64,000 nt of DNA from Paraburkholderia tagetis (GTDB lineage: Bacteria; Pseudomonadota; Gammaproteobacteria; Burkholderiales; Burkholderiaceae). Both the position numbers and the translations under genes were made by a program. The notes beneath the pieces are model-generated. The model was not told the DNA's origin and made no database searches. It was given only the letters and a program-made list of their open reading frames with translations. Position 1 is the stretch's first letter. Each line of letters starts with the position of its first letter. This document shows positions 18,946 to 26,991 of this stretch, piece by piece. The stretch spans positions 1 through 64,000 of the forward strand of contig NZ_JAKLJA010000029.1 of NCBI RefSeq assembly GCF_022213065.1, given 5' to 3'.

Positions 18946-19950
18946 ATGTTAAAGAAGCAACTATTCGCAGACAGACTCCTCGCTCAGATGCCGTCGCTCA
19001 GGGCGCTCCGATGCTTCGTAACAGCGGCGCGGTACGAGAGCTTCACGCAGGCTGCGGAGGTGCTGTGCGTCACCCAGGCCGCAATCAGCAGACAAATCAA
19101 GGAGCTCGAAGATTCCCTCGACGTCGCGCTGTTCGAGCGCACGGGCCGGCATATCGCGCTGACCGATGCGGGACGCATTTTGTACAACGCGTCATACCTT
19201 TCCATCATGAACATCGCAGAAGCGGCGGAGGCCGTGCGCCGCACGGACAGACATGCGTTGACCATTTGCGTATCGCATACCTTTTCGGCGCTGTGGCTCT
19301 CGCAGCGCCTGCCGGCGTTTCGCGAGCGCTTTCCGGAGGTCCGGCTGCATGTGATGGTCACGGAGCACTTCATGGAGCTGGACGAACTCATGGAGCCCGA
19401 CATCATCATTACGAAAAATCCGCCGCGCGAGCCGGAATACGAGGTCGAGCCGCTGTTTCACGACGTCGTCTACCCCGTGTGCAGCCCGACGTTTTACGAC
19501 CGGCATTTTCGCGGCAAAAAGCTCAAGCCACTCGACCTGCTCTCGGCGCCCACGCTGAATCTTTCGCTGCTGGGGCGAGCCCAGGTCTGCGAACACGTGG
19601 ACTGGCGCGTGTGGCGCAACTGGTTTCAGCAGGGGGACGGCACGGACATACCGGGTGAGAACAAGAATCTGGAGAGCAACGACTATCGGCTTCTCGTCGC
19701 CCAGGCCGAAGCGGGCGAGGGAACGCTGCTGGGCTGGCATCATCTTCTGCATCTTCAGGTGGAGCAAGGGCGCCTGATACGGCCTGTACCCGACGCGCTC
19801 GTCTTCAAAGACCGCTACCACTATCTGATTACGCACCGCAACGCACGGCCCCGCACCGAGTATCTACAGTTTCGAAACTGGCTCAGTGATGAGGCGAGCA
19901 CCATGATGCACGATTGGCTTGACGCAGGCGTTGCGGTGACAACCGCGTGA
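18946..19950 (+). CDS. LysR-family transcriptional regulator (GcvA-like)
   Basis: About 334 residues from the ATG at 18946 (an upstream ATG at 18910 adds 12). The winged helix is at residues 15-75 (SLRALRCFVTAARYESFTQA, then VTQAAISRQIKELE); the remainder is the co-inducer domain. The N-terminal SLRALRCF pattern is typical of GcvA/AmpR-like members. It lies downstream of and in the same direction as the betaine-type operon, separated by about 195 bp, and is the likely regulator of that operon or of the gene fragment that follows. Confidence 0.88.
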   Translation: MLKKQLFADRLLAQMPSLRALRCFVTAARYESFTQAAEVLCVTQAAISRQIKELEDSLDVALFERTGRHIALTDAGRILYNASYLSIMNIAEAAEAVRRTDRHALTICVSHTFSALWLSQRLPAFRERFPEVRLHVMVTEHFMELDELMEPDIIITKNPPREPEYEVEPLFHDVVYPVCSPTFYDRHFRGKKLKPLDLLSAPTLNLSLLGRAQVCEHVDWRVWRNWFQQGDGTDIPGENKNLESNDYRLLVAQAEAGEGTLLGWHHLLHLQVEQGRLIRPVPDALVFKDRYHYLITHRNARPRTEYLQFRNWLSDEASTMMHDWLDAGVAVTTA

Positions 19951-19959
19951 ATTGGTGGG

Positions 19960-20034
19960 GGAGACGTGACGGTCAACTGCTTCGGCGAAGGCGACGTGAC
20001 GACACCGAATCATCTGAAGCAGGCGGGGAGTATG
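19960..20034 (+). pseudogene. Aldehyde dehydrogenase C-terminal remnant
   Basis: This stretch translates as GDVTVNCFGEGDVTTPNHLK followed by QAG. It matches the ALDH at 17257-18750, whose C-terminal end reads GTVTVNCFGEGDLSTPFGGF then KQSG. Nothing upstream of it, where the LysR gene ends, belongs to an ALDH. It is a leftover of a second ALDH gene lost by deletion, or of a local duplication. Confidence 0.7.
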
Positions 20035-20089
20035 AGAAGCAGGAACAAGGCAACGCTAATCGGTTTCAGCGGGAAAGCGTTCTTGATGC

Positions 20090-20818
20090 TCAGACGATGC
20101 CGATCGGCACATTGACGCCTTCAGGCACGGCGTATTCCGCCATACGGATGCGCGACAGTTCCCAATGCGCCTTAACGAGTTCGCCAGCAGTGAGCGCATC
20201 GTGCCGTGCGATGGCGTCGATGATCTGCTCATGCTGGTCGACCGCGTCCGCCATGTCCTGCTGCATGTTTTCGACGGCGGGATGCCGATAGAAAATCTTG
20301 CCGAGCCGCGCATGATCGATCAGTAGACGGCGCAGACTCGGCATCAGGTAGTCGTTTTGCGCCATCTTGCCAATTTCCAGATGGAACGCGTCGTTATAGA
20401 GCACGCGGCTGTCGACGTCGTCCTCCTTGAGGGCGGTCTTGAGGCGTTGCTGAATTTTCCTCAGGCGATCCACGTCGGCCGGCGTGGCATTGGTGGCGGC
20501 CAGTTGGGTTGTGGCAATGTAGATCAGCGGTGCGGCGAGAAAGAAACTGCGCAACGACTGATAGTTCATCGACGAAACGCGAGCAGCGCGATTGGTTTCG
20601 AGTTCGATGTAGCCTTCCGCCGCCATCTGGCGCATCAGTTCGCGCACCGGAGGCCTGGAGAGGCCGAATTCTTCAGCGAATGCCAACTCGTCGACGACTG
20701 CACCTGGGCGCATTTCCATGTTGAGGATGCGGTGCCGCAAGGCCTCACCCAGCGCCGCCTTACGGTCGGTCGGCGCTGCGGGCTCGGCGTCCGGGTCGAT
20801 ATTGGGGCTTGCTTTCAT
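20090..20818 (-). CDS. GntR-family transcriptional regulator (FadR/FCD subfamily)
   Basis: A 242-residue protein with an N-terminal winged helix (LRHRILNMEMRPGAVVDELAFAEEFGLSRPPVRELMRQMAAEG, residues 27-69) and an all-helical FCD ligand domain with metal-binding-type residues (YNDAFHLEIG, DQHEQIIDAI, AGELVKAHW). It probably senses an organic acid. It converges on the ALDH remnant and may have served the lost gene or regulate the LysR/betaine locus. Its own 5' region contains GTATAC at 20841-20846, a plausible half operator. Confidence 0.88.
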   Translation of the reverse strand: MKASPNIDPDAEPAAPTDRKAALGEALRHRILNMEMRPGAVVDELAFAEEFGLSRPPVRELMRQMAAEGYIELETNRAARVSSMNYQSLRSFFLAAPLIYIATTQLAATNATPADVDRLRKIQQRLKTALKEDDVDSRVLYNDAFHLEIGKMAQNDYLMPSLRRLLIDHARLGKIFYRHPAVENMQQDMADAVDQHEQIIDAIARHDALTAGELVKAHWELSRIRMAEYAVPEGVNVPIGIV

Positions 20819-20835
20819 GAGGGCGCTCTGTCTTT

Positions 20836-20870
20836 GATTTGTATACTATGGATCTACTCTTTTATAAATT
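20836..20870 (-). promoter_or_regulatory. Candidate operator/promoter of the GntR gene
   Basis: The region 18-52 nt upstream of the GntR start is AT-rich, with TTGTATACTATGGATC and TTTATAAATT. FCD-type GntR proteins often bind TNGTATACNA-like palindromes, and GTATAC at 20841-20846 fits the core. Self-regulation is inferred. Confidence 0.35.
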
Positions 20871-21013
20871 CTAGCCAGGCAGATCCCGCAGAGAGGCTCG
20901 CGAAGGGTGGCGCCTCCCGCTTTTAATCTCTGCGCCAGGTTCAACGTCTCGCTCTCGGCTTTCATATCCGAAGTCCGCAAGGGCGCTGTGGTTGCAAAGA
21001 GCCCTTGCGGTTG

Positions 21014-21076
21014 TTTGCTTAAAATTTTACATAATAAAATTTAGCGAAGTTTTTGATGGGGTGCGATGCTATAATC
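21014..21076 (+). promoter_or_regulatory. AT-rich region with TATAAT upstream of the YhcG-type nuclease
   Basis: A perfect TATAAT lies at 21070-21075, about 100 nt before the nuclease ATG. About 45 nt earlier the inverted repeat AAATTTTA-CATA-ATAAAATTT stands out against the GC-rich background. No good -35 at 16-18 nt was found, so the promoter may depend on an activator or may be weak. The rest of 20871-21176 shows no gene. Confidence 0.4.
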
Positions 21077-21176
21077 CGGCTTCGACTAGTCGGCCACCGG
21101 CCTTGCCGGCTACGTGCCGCCAACAGGATAATTGACCTTCGATGGTCCGACGACCGGTGCATAGCGCCCGCAATGC

Positions 21177-22226
21177 ATGACAAATGACCTCACCAACCTC
21201 GCCGGGAGCGACGACTATCGTCGCTGGCTTTCCGAGCTGAAACAACGCGTCGAGCGCGCGCGCCAGCGCGCGGCCGCCAGTGCGAACCGGGAGCTGATCC
21301 AGCTGTACTGGCAGATCGGGAGCGATATTCTCCAGCGGCAGCAGCAACAAGGATGGGGCGCCGCCGTCGTGGATCAGCTGGCGCGCGACCTCAAGTCCGC
21401 GTTCCCGGACATGCGCGGTTTCTCGCCACGCAACCTGAAATACATGCGCGCGCTTGCGCAAGCATGGCCGGATCCGGAATTTGTGCAGCAGCCTGCTGCA
21501 CAAATTCCGTGGTTCCACCTTTGCACCTTGCTCGACAAGGTCAAAGGTACCGCGCATCGCGACTGGTATGCCGCCAAGGTGCTCGAACACGGCTGGTCGC
21601 GCAGCGTGCTGGTCATGCAGATCGAGACGGCCGCGCACGCACGCGCTGGCAATGCGGTCACCAATTTTGCAGAGCGGTTGCCGCCACCGCAATCCGATCT
21701 CGCGCGCGACGTGCTCAAGGATCCGTATATCTTCGACTTCCTCGGCTTGACCGAGAACGCCCAGGAGCGCGACATCGAGCGTGCGCTCACCCAGCACATC
21801 ACGCGCTTCCTCCTCGAACTGGGCGCCGGCTTCGCGTTCGTGGGGCGCCAGTACCGGCTGGAGGTGGGCGGCGACGAGTTTTTTGTCGATCTGCTTTTCT
21901 ACCATCTCAAGCTGCGTTGCTATATCGTCGTCGAACTGAAAACGACGCCGTTCAAGCCCGAATATGCGGGCCAGCTGAACTTCTACCTGTCCGCAATCGA
22001 TGCGCAGGTCAAGGCGCCTGAGGACCAGCCGACCATCGGCCTGCTGCTGTGCAAGGAAAAGAACCGGCTCGTGGCGGAATATGCGCTGCGCGGCGTGGCC
22101 AAGCCAATGGGCGTCGCTGAGTATCAACTGATGCGCGAGGTGCCGCCCTCGCTGGAGACTGGGCTGCCGACCATCGATCAGATCGAGGCCGAACTGCGTC
22201 CTGACCTGCCGGACGGCACCGTGTAA
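21177..22226 (+). CDS. YhcG-like PD-(D/E)xK nuclease, DUF1016 domain protein
   Basis: A 349-residue protein. Residues about 15-165 match the DUF1016 N-terminal helical domain (NRELIQLYWQIGSDILQRQQ, FPDMRGFSPRNLKYMRAL, QIPWFHLCTLLDKV). Residues about 185-330 form a restriction-endonuclease fold with the acidic/lysine pattern FFVDLLFYHLKLRCYIVVEL followed by KTTPFKPEYAGQLNFYL, giving D and ExK. Such proteins are widespread on accessory DNA; a role in DNA metabolism or defence is often assumed but not established. Here it stands alone on the plus strand, facing an SF1 helicase gene. The ATG at 21177 is the first in frame. Confidence 0.88.
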   Translation: MTNDLTNLAGSDDYRRWLSELKQRVERARQRAAASANRELIQLYWQIGSDILQRQQQQGWGAAVVDQLARDLKSAFPDMRGFSPRNLKYMRALAQAWPDPEFVQQPAAQIPWFHLCTLLDKVKGTAHRDWYAAKVLEHGWSRSVLVMQIETAAHARAGNAVTNFAERLPPPQSDLARDVLKDPYIFDFLGLTENAQERDIERALTQHITRFLLELGAGFAFVGRQYRLEVGGDEFFVDLLFYHLKLRCYIVVELKTTPFKPEYAGQLNFYLSAIDAQVKAPEDQPTIGLLLCKEKNRLVAEYALRGVAKPMGVAEYQLMREVPPSLETGLPTIDQIEAELRPDLPDGTV

Positions 22227-22264
22227 ACATCGCCGGGCGACGCGCGCCGCTTTCACCGGCAGGT

Positions 22265-22381
22265 ACTAGCGTCGGTGACCGCCACATAGACCTGGCGACG
22301 CTCATCCTCGTCCGGTATCGGGCTGCCGTCGGCACCGCGCAGGCAGAAATCATTGCCCACCTTGACCCGCTTCCATCCTGG
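22265..22381 (-). pseudogene. Helicase C-terminal remnant
   Basis: Read on the minus strand in one frame this gives WKRVKVGNDFCLRGADGSP and then IPDEDERRQVYVAVTDAS. It corresponds to the end of the helicase at 22704-24170 (WKRVKVANDFRLRGADGNP, MPDEGELRLLYVAVTRAQ). The motif VI arginine of VAVTRAQ has become Asp. Flanking sequence is no longer similar. It is a partial duplicate about 480 bp from the intact gene. Confidence 0.85.
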
Positions 22382-22434
22382 ACGCGAGAGATAAAGCTTT
22401 TGTGTGCGAGTCCGACTCTATATTTTCAGCCAGC

Positions 22435-22462
22435 TTGGATCTTCCGCCGCGCGTCCTATACT
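22435..22462 (+). promoter_or_regulatory. Candidate sigma-70 promoter for a small RNA
   Basis: TTGGAT (22435-22440), a 16-bp spacer and TATACT (22457-22462) form a plausible promoter reading away from the nuclease. No ORF with a ribosome site follows before the hairpin at 22546. Confidence 0.5.
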
Positions 22463-22468
22463 AGATAT

Positions 22469-22579
22469 GAGCCGCGCGGAAGCCGGCCCTGAAGCAGTAA
22501 CGGACGGGAAACCCCGTTCAGTGGGGCGCGGTAGCGGGGCCACGGAAACGCCTGCGTGAACAACGTGGGCGTTTTCTTT
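22469..22579 (+). ncRNA. Candidate small RNA between the nuclease and helicase genes
   Basis: About 110 nt between a TTGGAT-N16-TATACT promoter and a hairpin with a T-rich tail. The interior can fold: ACCCC and GTGGGG pair around GTTCA near 22510-22526, followed by a GGGGCC-rich segment. No start codon with a ribosome site opens a meaningful frame. It lies opposite the 3' end of the helicase transcription unit, so it could also act in cis on read-through. It matches no RNA family I can name; call rests on promoter plus terminator. Confidence 0.4.
22546..22579 (+). terminator. Rho-independent terminator of the candidate small RNA
   Basis: AAACGCC (22546-22552) pairs with GGCGTTT (22567-22573 region), followed by a T-rich TTTCTTT tail. 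The loop is longer than usual (about 15 nt, with CGTG/CACG-like inner pairing possible), so strength is uncertain. Confidence 0.55.
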
Positions 22580-22703
22580 GGCGGTTCCCGGCCGCGTGGC
22601 GCAGCGGGCGAGCGACAAACGCGGCGTCCGTTCGACCGTGCCAACCCGCTCAGCCCGATGCAGGGCCCCCGCAACAATTTTCACCGTGACGGGCCGGCGC
22701 GTT

Positions 22704-24170
22704 CTAGCGCCGAAGACTGAAAAGCCGCAGCAACTCGTCGCGCAACTCCGAGATATCGAGAACATGCTGCGCACGGGTCACGGCTACGTAGAGCAGGCGA
22801 AGCTCGCCCTCGTCCGGCATCGGGTTGCCATCGGCACCCCGCAAGCGGAAATCGTTCGCCACCTTGACCCGCTTCCATTCGAGGCCCTTGGCGCGGTGGA
22901 CGGTCGAGATCACGTAGTCGGCGGTGCCTTCCGCCGCCGAGCGCTGCGCCAGCGCCCGCAGATAGCCGGTGCCCAGTTCGTCGACGATGCGCACAACCGG
23001 CAGCAGGTCCTGGCCGAATGCACTGCGCGCAAACGTCTGTGCGTCGCCCCACGTCTCGAACAGCGAAAACGCCGCCGGGCGGAACGCGCGTTGGCCGGCC
23101 AGCAGCCGGTCCGCGCCGTCGGCATAGGCGAGAATTTCGGCCGGACTCATCCGTATCGCCGGTCGATGTCCCGCCTCGAGTGCCGCCGCGAACTGCCAGA
23201 TCGCCGTGACGTTCTTGCGGCACAGGATTGCATCGACCGGCGGCGCCAGCGCGGGGTCTTCCACCATGATCGAGCCGATGGCGCCCTGTCCACGGATGGG
23301 CGTGCGCTCACCGAGCAGTGCGAGCAGCCGGCTGGCGAGCGCCGCGAACGTGGTGCCAAAGCGGAACGACTCCGTGAGCGCGCATTCGGGTGCGTCGATC
23401 TGCGCCATCGCATTAACCGCGCCCCGCCACTCGTAGATCTGCTGGTAAGGGTCGCCCACGTAGATGATCTGCGCGTGGCGCTGCCGGCCAAGGACCGACA
23501 GTATGACACCGTCGCTGTCCTGCGCCTCGTCGAAGAGGATGTAGTCGGCTTCAATGCGTGGCTCCGAGAACGCCCAGAGCTTGAGGAGCACGTCAGGCGA
23601 AATGGCGCTCGTGGAGCGCACTGCTGCACCCTCTTCCCACAGCCGCCCGACGTAATGCAGCAAGTAGGTGCGCAGTTGCGCGGCCACCGCTTCGTCGATC
23701 TTTTCATCGACGACAATGTGCTGCGCTGCCGGCCGGACATCCGCGGACCGGCAAAACCTGTCCAGCCCATCGGCGATCATCCGCCCGATTTCGAACGGGG
23801 CGATCTCGACGGCCTTGCCCGTCACTGTCCGCACTTCCAGCGGGCCAAGCCCGTAACGCGCAGCCAGTTCGTGCGGCGGCTCGCCCTGAAGACTCATCCG
23901 GTTTCGCAGCGACGGGCTGACGGAGGCCCACGCCAGCGAATGCATCGTTCGTGCGTCGATGTGAGGTGGAAAACGCCGGGCCGCGCTCGCCGCGATTTCC
24001 CGGTTGAATGCGAGGTACGTGCCACATCGCTGGCCGAAATGCTCGGCCACGAGCTGGAGTGTGGAGGTCTTGCCCGCGCCGGCAAACGCCTTGATTTTCA
24101 GGTCCCCGGCGTGCAGCGCTGCCTCGATCACGGCCTGCTGCTCGCCCGTTGGGACAAATCTCCTTTTCAC
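22704..24170 (-). CDS. UvrD/Rep-like superfamily 1 DNA helicase
   Basis: About 488 residues from the GTG at 24170 (MKRRFVPTGEQQAVI). Helicase motifs in order: Q-motif-like TGEQQAVI, motif I AFAGAGKTSTL, motif Ia region TYLAFNRE, motif II LFDEAQD, motif III VGDPYQQIYEWRGA, motif V STVHRAKGLEWKRVKV, motif VI LLYVAVTRAQHV. It is shorter than UvrD (about 720) because the 1B/2B insertions are small, as in stand-alone accessory helicases. The frame stays open to 24305, but that extension has no helicase similarity. It is convergent with the YhcG-like nuclease and downstream of UPF0158 on the same strand. Confidence 0.88.
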   Translation of the reverse strand: MKRRFVPTGEQQAVIEAALHAGDLKIKAFAGAGKTSTLQLVAEHFGQRCGTYLAFNREIAASAARRFPPHIDARTMHSLAWASVSPSLRNRMSLQGEPPHELAARYGLGPLEVRTVTGKAVEIAPFEIGRMIADGLDRFCRSADVRPAAQHIVVDEKIDEAVAAQLRTYLLHYVGRLWEEGAAVRSTSAISPDVLLKLWAFSEPRIEADYILFDEAQDSDGVILSVLGRQRHAQIIYVGDPYQQIYEWRGAVNAMAQIDAPECALTESFRFGTTFAALASRLLALLGERTPIRGQGAIGSIMVEDPALAPPVDAILCRKNVTAIWQFAAALEAGHRPAIRMSPAEILAYADGADRLLAGQRAFRPAAFSLFETWGDAQTFARSAFGQDLLPVVRIVDELGTGYLRALAQRSAAEGTADYVISTVHRAKGLEWKRVKVANDFRLRGADGNPMPDEGELRLLYVAVTRAQHVLDISELRDELLRLFSLRR

Positions 24171-24335
24171 GAGATACCAGACCTCATGTGCGGTCGCTCC
24201 TGGCGATGTGGAATCGCTGATTTTCGCAGGCCTACAGCCGATAGCGCTGCGCGGCACCGGACGCGCCATCAGAATACGTCCGCGTTTGACGACCGGAGAC
24301 ACCACGCCTTGCGTTGCGGAAGCTGACAGTGCCCT

Positions 24336-24764
24336 TCACGTCTCAAGAAGCTCAAGCCCGTTTTCGGCACACCACTGCCTCAGCGCGCTATCGACTGCAT
24401 CGGCTTCAAACGAGTACCAGCGCTCGAGAACGCCTTCACGCTCCAGCAAATCCTTGAAATGCGCATAAGCCCCTTGCCGCCGGAAAAATCCTTCGGCCTG
24501 GTCGTAACATGCAGGCAACTCCTGCGCGACAAAGCGCAAGGCGAGACGTCTTCCGAGATCGAGCTCGTTCTTGTGCGGTATCGCAAGGTAGCGATCTGAC
24601 GTTTCAAGGTCGTCAGGAATCTCCTCGTCGAACGCGTCGCCGGAATCCGAAGTCCACCAGATCTTGCCCGTATCGAGCGAGACATACGCGTTATGCTCCG
24701 TTGGCGCCGCGTAGCTGACGAAGTCGAAGGCCAAAGAAAGATCATCGTGTTTGACTGCGACCAT
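24336..24764 (-). CDS. UPF0158 family protein (copy B)
   Basis: A 142-residue protein with the UPF0158 core (DTGKIWWTSD, YLAIPHKNELDLGRRLALRF, FFRRQGAYAHFKDLLE, LRQWCAENG). The start MVAVKHDD is shared with copy A; frames upstream of it are not conserved. It follows the zinc-ribbon gene by 90 nt and precedes the helicase, so the three may be one transcription unit. Function is unknown for the family. Confidence 0.82.
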   Translation of the reverse strand: MVAVKHDDLSLAFDFVSYAAPTEHNAYVSLDTGKIWWTSDSGDAFDEEIPDDLETSDRYLAIPHKNELDLGRRLALRFVAQELPACYDQAEGFFRRQGAYAHFKDLLEREGVLERWYSFEADAVDSALRQWCAENGLELLET

Positions 24765-24854
24765 GGCTCTACTCACCCAGGTTGTACATGTCAGGTCGGC
24801 ATACCGGCCCGGGGCCGGGGTTTGCCGCCCGTTTCGCCGCGTCGGCAACACGAC

Positions 24855-25430
24855 TCAAAGCTCTTCGCTCGGGTCAGCGATATCGAGCCGGAATTGCCAT
24901 CCTTCCGTGCTCATGAGCATTCGCCCGAGATCGTCCCACGAGAGCTCCTTGCCGTCGACCACCACGAGTGGCAGGCGCCCCGCCTGCGACTCGTCCCATT
25001 CGATGTGCCCGCGCACCGTGCTGTCAATGATCCGGCGCTCATGAAAATCGATGTGCCTGACCGATAACGCGCGACGTATCTTCTCAACGAGGCGCCCGAG
25101 CAGCACGAACACATCGCCGTCGACCTCGCAGATCAGCTGGAACCGGTAACCGGCGCGAAGTTCTCCGCGAAGCTCAAAGGCATCCAGTGCAATCCGGTCG
25201 CCCAGCAGCCGGAGCTGGAAATGGAACTGGTGCGGCTCTCCGTGGCAGTCGATCATCCGGATGGGGTCAAACCGGACGTTCTCGAAATCGGTGAATCCAG
25301 TGGACTCGGCAATCCTGGCATTGAAGCACTGCGTGCAGAGCAACTCATAGCGGCCATCGCCGGAGCCGCAGTGTATGGTGTCCCAGGGTGGCGTCTGGTT
25401 GCCGCATTGTTCGCAACGCTCTTGTCCCAT
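24855..25430 (-). CDS. Zinc-ribbon hypothetical protein (copy B, full length)
   Basis: A 191-residue protein starting MGQERCEQCGNQTPPWDTIH. Two CxxC pairs, CEQC at residues 6-9 and LCTQC near 30, would bind one zinc. The middle region has alternating beta-type segments (HQFHFQLRLLGDRIALDAFELRG, YRFQLICEVDGDVFVLLGRL). The end has a DLGRMLMSTEGWQFRLDI pattern. I recognise no named family. The ATG at 25430 has CAGG about 10 nt upstream and is conserved in copy A. The open frame extends to 25772, but that part overlaps the hairpins and is probably leader. Confidence 0.75.
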   Translation of the reverse strand: MGQERCEQCGNQTPPWDTIHCGSGDGRYELLCTQCFNARIAESTGFTDFENVRFDPIRMIDCHGEPHQFHFQLRLLGDRIALDAFELRGELRAGYRFQLICEVDGDVFVLLGRLVEKIRRALSVRHIDFHERRIIDSTVRGHIEWDESQAGRLPLVVVDGKELSWDDLGRMLMSTEGWQFRLDIADPSEEL

Positions 25431-25483
25431 GTCGTGCCTGCTGTAACGGTGCTTCCTGCAATCGCCGGGAGGATGGATTCCGG

Positions 25484-25522
25484 TTGCCGTCTTCGGCAAT
25501 GTTCGTCGCCGTTGGCGGCGAC
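25484..25522 (-). other. Tandem hairpins in the leader of copy B
   Basis: The same two stem-loops as at 9007-9045 (TTGCCG/CGGCAA at 25484-25499 and GTCGCCG/CGGCGAC at 25505-25522), about 55 nt upstream of the zinc-ribbon start. Loops and stems are conserved between copies. Confidence 0.5.
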
Positions 25523-25770
25523 TGGCAGCCCGACGAACCCGCAATGGTGTGCGTGGGAACCTGCGAACGGATGCGGATATTTTGACAGAGACTGCGAGTG
25601 CCTGCCATGCTTCGGGGGCGAGCAGCGCCCAGACTGGCGTCAAGCTTCTTTCGCAGCGTGGCCGGTAAGGCGACACGCCGTCCATGATCGACGCGTTCGA
25701 TGAGCTCATTTCCGCACGACGTCTGCACACGAAAGCGAAACGTCCCCGGAACCCCACCACGTCCATATGC

Positions 25771-26044
25771 ATCGCTGACGCAGCGCTACAGGGTCCGGAG
25801 CTTCAAAGCCGACACCGCTTCGACCCACAAATACAGGAATGCGAATTAAAATGTGATCATGTTGCTTATGTAAAAGTAAGTTAGAAGACCAGAGTTATTT
25901 ATTGCCATCGCTGGCTTACACGATTCTGTGAGCCAGCAGACGCGAAAAGCGTCTCGCTGTCGCTAGCAGTCAATCGCCCCAAGGACGCGATTTTTCGCAA
26001 TCCGCCCGTCTCGATCAGGCCGGGCGATGAATTGCGTGTATCCC
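25771..26044. other. Intergenic region with paired hairpins
   Basis: No gene seen. Two adjacent hairpins, CTGGCT..CAC-GATTCT-GTG.AGCCAG (25911-25936) and GACGC-GAAAA-GCGTC (25939-25953), lie beyond the end of the TonB/TolA-like gene. Neither has a clear T tail, so they may be processing or REP-like elements rather than terminators. Confidence 0.4.
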
Positions 26045-26803
26045 TCATCCCTTCGGTCGGAGCGTCATGACGAAGCTCGTCGGTGTGCTGCCATTGCCGT
26101 CCGCCGGCATTGGCTCCGAATCCTCGATGGCGGCCACCACGGCACGATCCCACTGCGGATTTCCGCTCGGACGTTGGACCGTTACACTGAGCAGCGCCCC
26201 GCTGGGGGTGCACGTGACAGCGACTACCGCTGACGGGTTGCCCTCGATGTCGAAAGGCGCGAGGACGTTGGCGCGCACCCGACGTGCCACTTGCGAGGCA
26301 TACGCTGCCAACGCGGCATGTCCACCATCTAGCAGCGGCCTCCCGGCCATTGCCTGAAGCGCAGCGAGCCGTGCTGCGCGCTCCCGGTCCAGCGACCGAT
26401 TTCGCTGCTGCGCGACGCTCGGTTCCGCCGTCCGCGGCGCCCGAAGTGTCGCTCCAGCGCGCGCGATCCTCAAGTCGAGTCCACGCCGTTGCTCGGGCTT
26501 GACTGCCGTGTTGCGATGCCGCGCAAGCGGCGCCTGGTTGTTCGCGGCAACGAGCCGGGACTTCCCCGTCAGCCCTGATGCCCAGCTCCGCTTGTCCATG
26601 CGCGGGACTGGGACAGCAAGCATCAAAGGCTCTACCGACCCGGAAACGGCCATCTGCGGACCGGCGGATGCAGTTTGATGGTCTCTGGCGCCGGCAAACA
26701 GAAACGCCAGCAGCACGATATGCAGGGTCACCGCGAACCCAAACGCAAGCCCCATGCCGTGCTCGCGCGGCGGTCGTAGCTGCAGGCTGGACTTCGTGCT
26801 CAT
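26045..26803 (-). CDS. TonB/TolA-type envelope protein
   Basis: About 252 residues from MSTKSSLQLRPPREHGMGLA. One N-terminal membrane helix (GLAFGFAVTLHIVLLAFLFA, residues about 18-37) is followed by an Arg/Ala/Pro-rich periplasmic linker. The C-terminal TolA/TonB-like domain carries YASQVARRVRANVLAPFDIE, AVVAVTCTPSGALLSVTVQR, GNPQWDRAVVAAIEDSEP and PTSFVMTLRPKG. Such proteins link the inner membrane to outer-membrane partners. There are no exbBD or tolQR genes nearby, so it is an orphan. The upstream frame to 26956 crosses low-similarity sequence. Confidence 0.7.
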   Translation of the reverse strand: MSTKSSLQLRPPREHGMGLAFGFAVTLHIVLLAFLFAGARDHQTASAGPQMAVSGSVEPLMLAVPVPRMDKRSWASGLTGKSRLVAANNQAPLARHRNTAVKPEQRRGLDLRIARAGATLRAPRTAEPSVAQQRNRSLDRERAARLAALQAMAGRPLLDGGHAALAAYASQVARRVRANVLAPFDIEGNPSAVVAVTCTPSGALLSVTVQRPSGNPQWDRAVVAAIEDSEPMPADGNGSTPTSFVMTLRPKG

Positions 26804-26991
26804 GGTGGATTGACGCCGACCCGCGCCCACACTCTGATGACGCGGCGAACTGGTGCCCGGTTTACTGCCACTTCCAGTGTAGTCCCGTTGCGGCGGAAAA
26901 ACCCGGCCGTTGATTCCCTGATGCGTCGCCGCAACTGCAAACTGAGTTTGGGTCATCCATCAGGTCGGATTGGTGCTTCGCGTTCAAGCCG

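Larger units (their letters stand above)
24196..25770 (-). repeat. Inverted-duplication copy B (complete)
   Basis: The fuller copy of the module repeated in reduced, inverted form at 8768-9864. It covers the hairpin leader, the full zinc-ribbon gene, UPF0158 and the region before the helicase body. Both copies end in unrelated DNA; borders are visual estimates to about 10 bp. Confidence 0.85.

Noticed and set aside
25911..25953. Hairpin pair considered as CRISPR-like or attachment site
   Set aside because: Only two unlike hairpins, no repeat-spacer regularity, no integrase or cas gene nearby.
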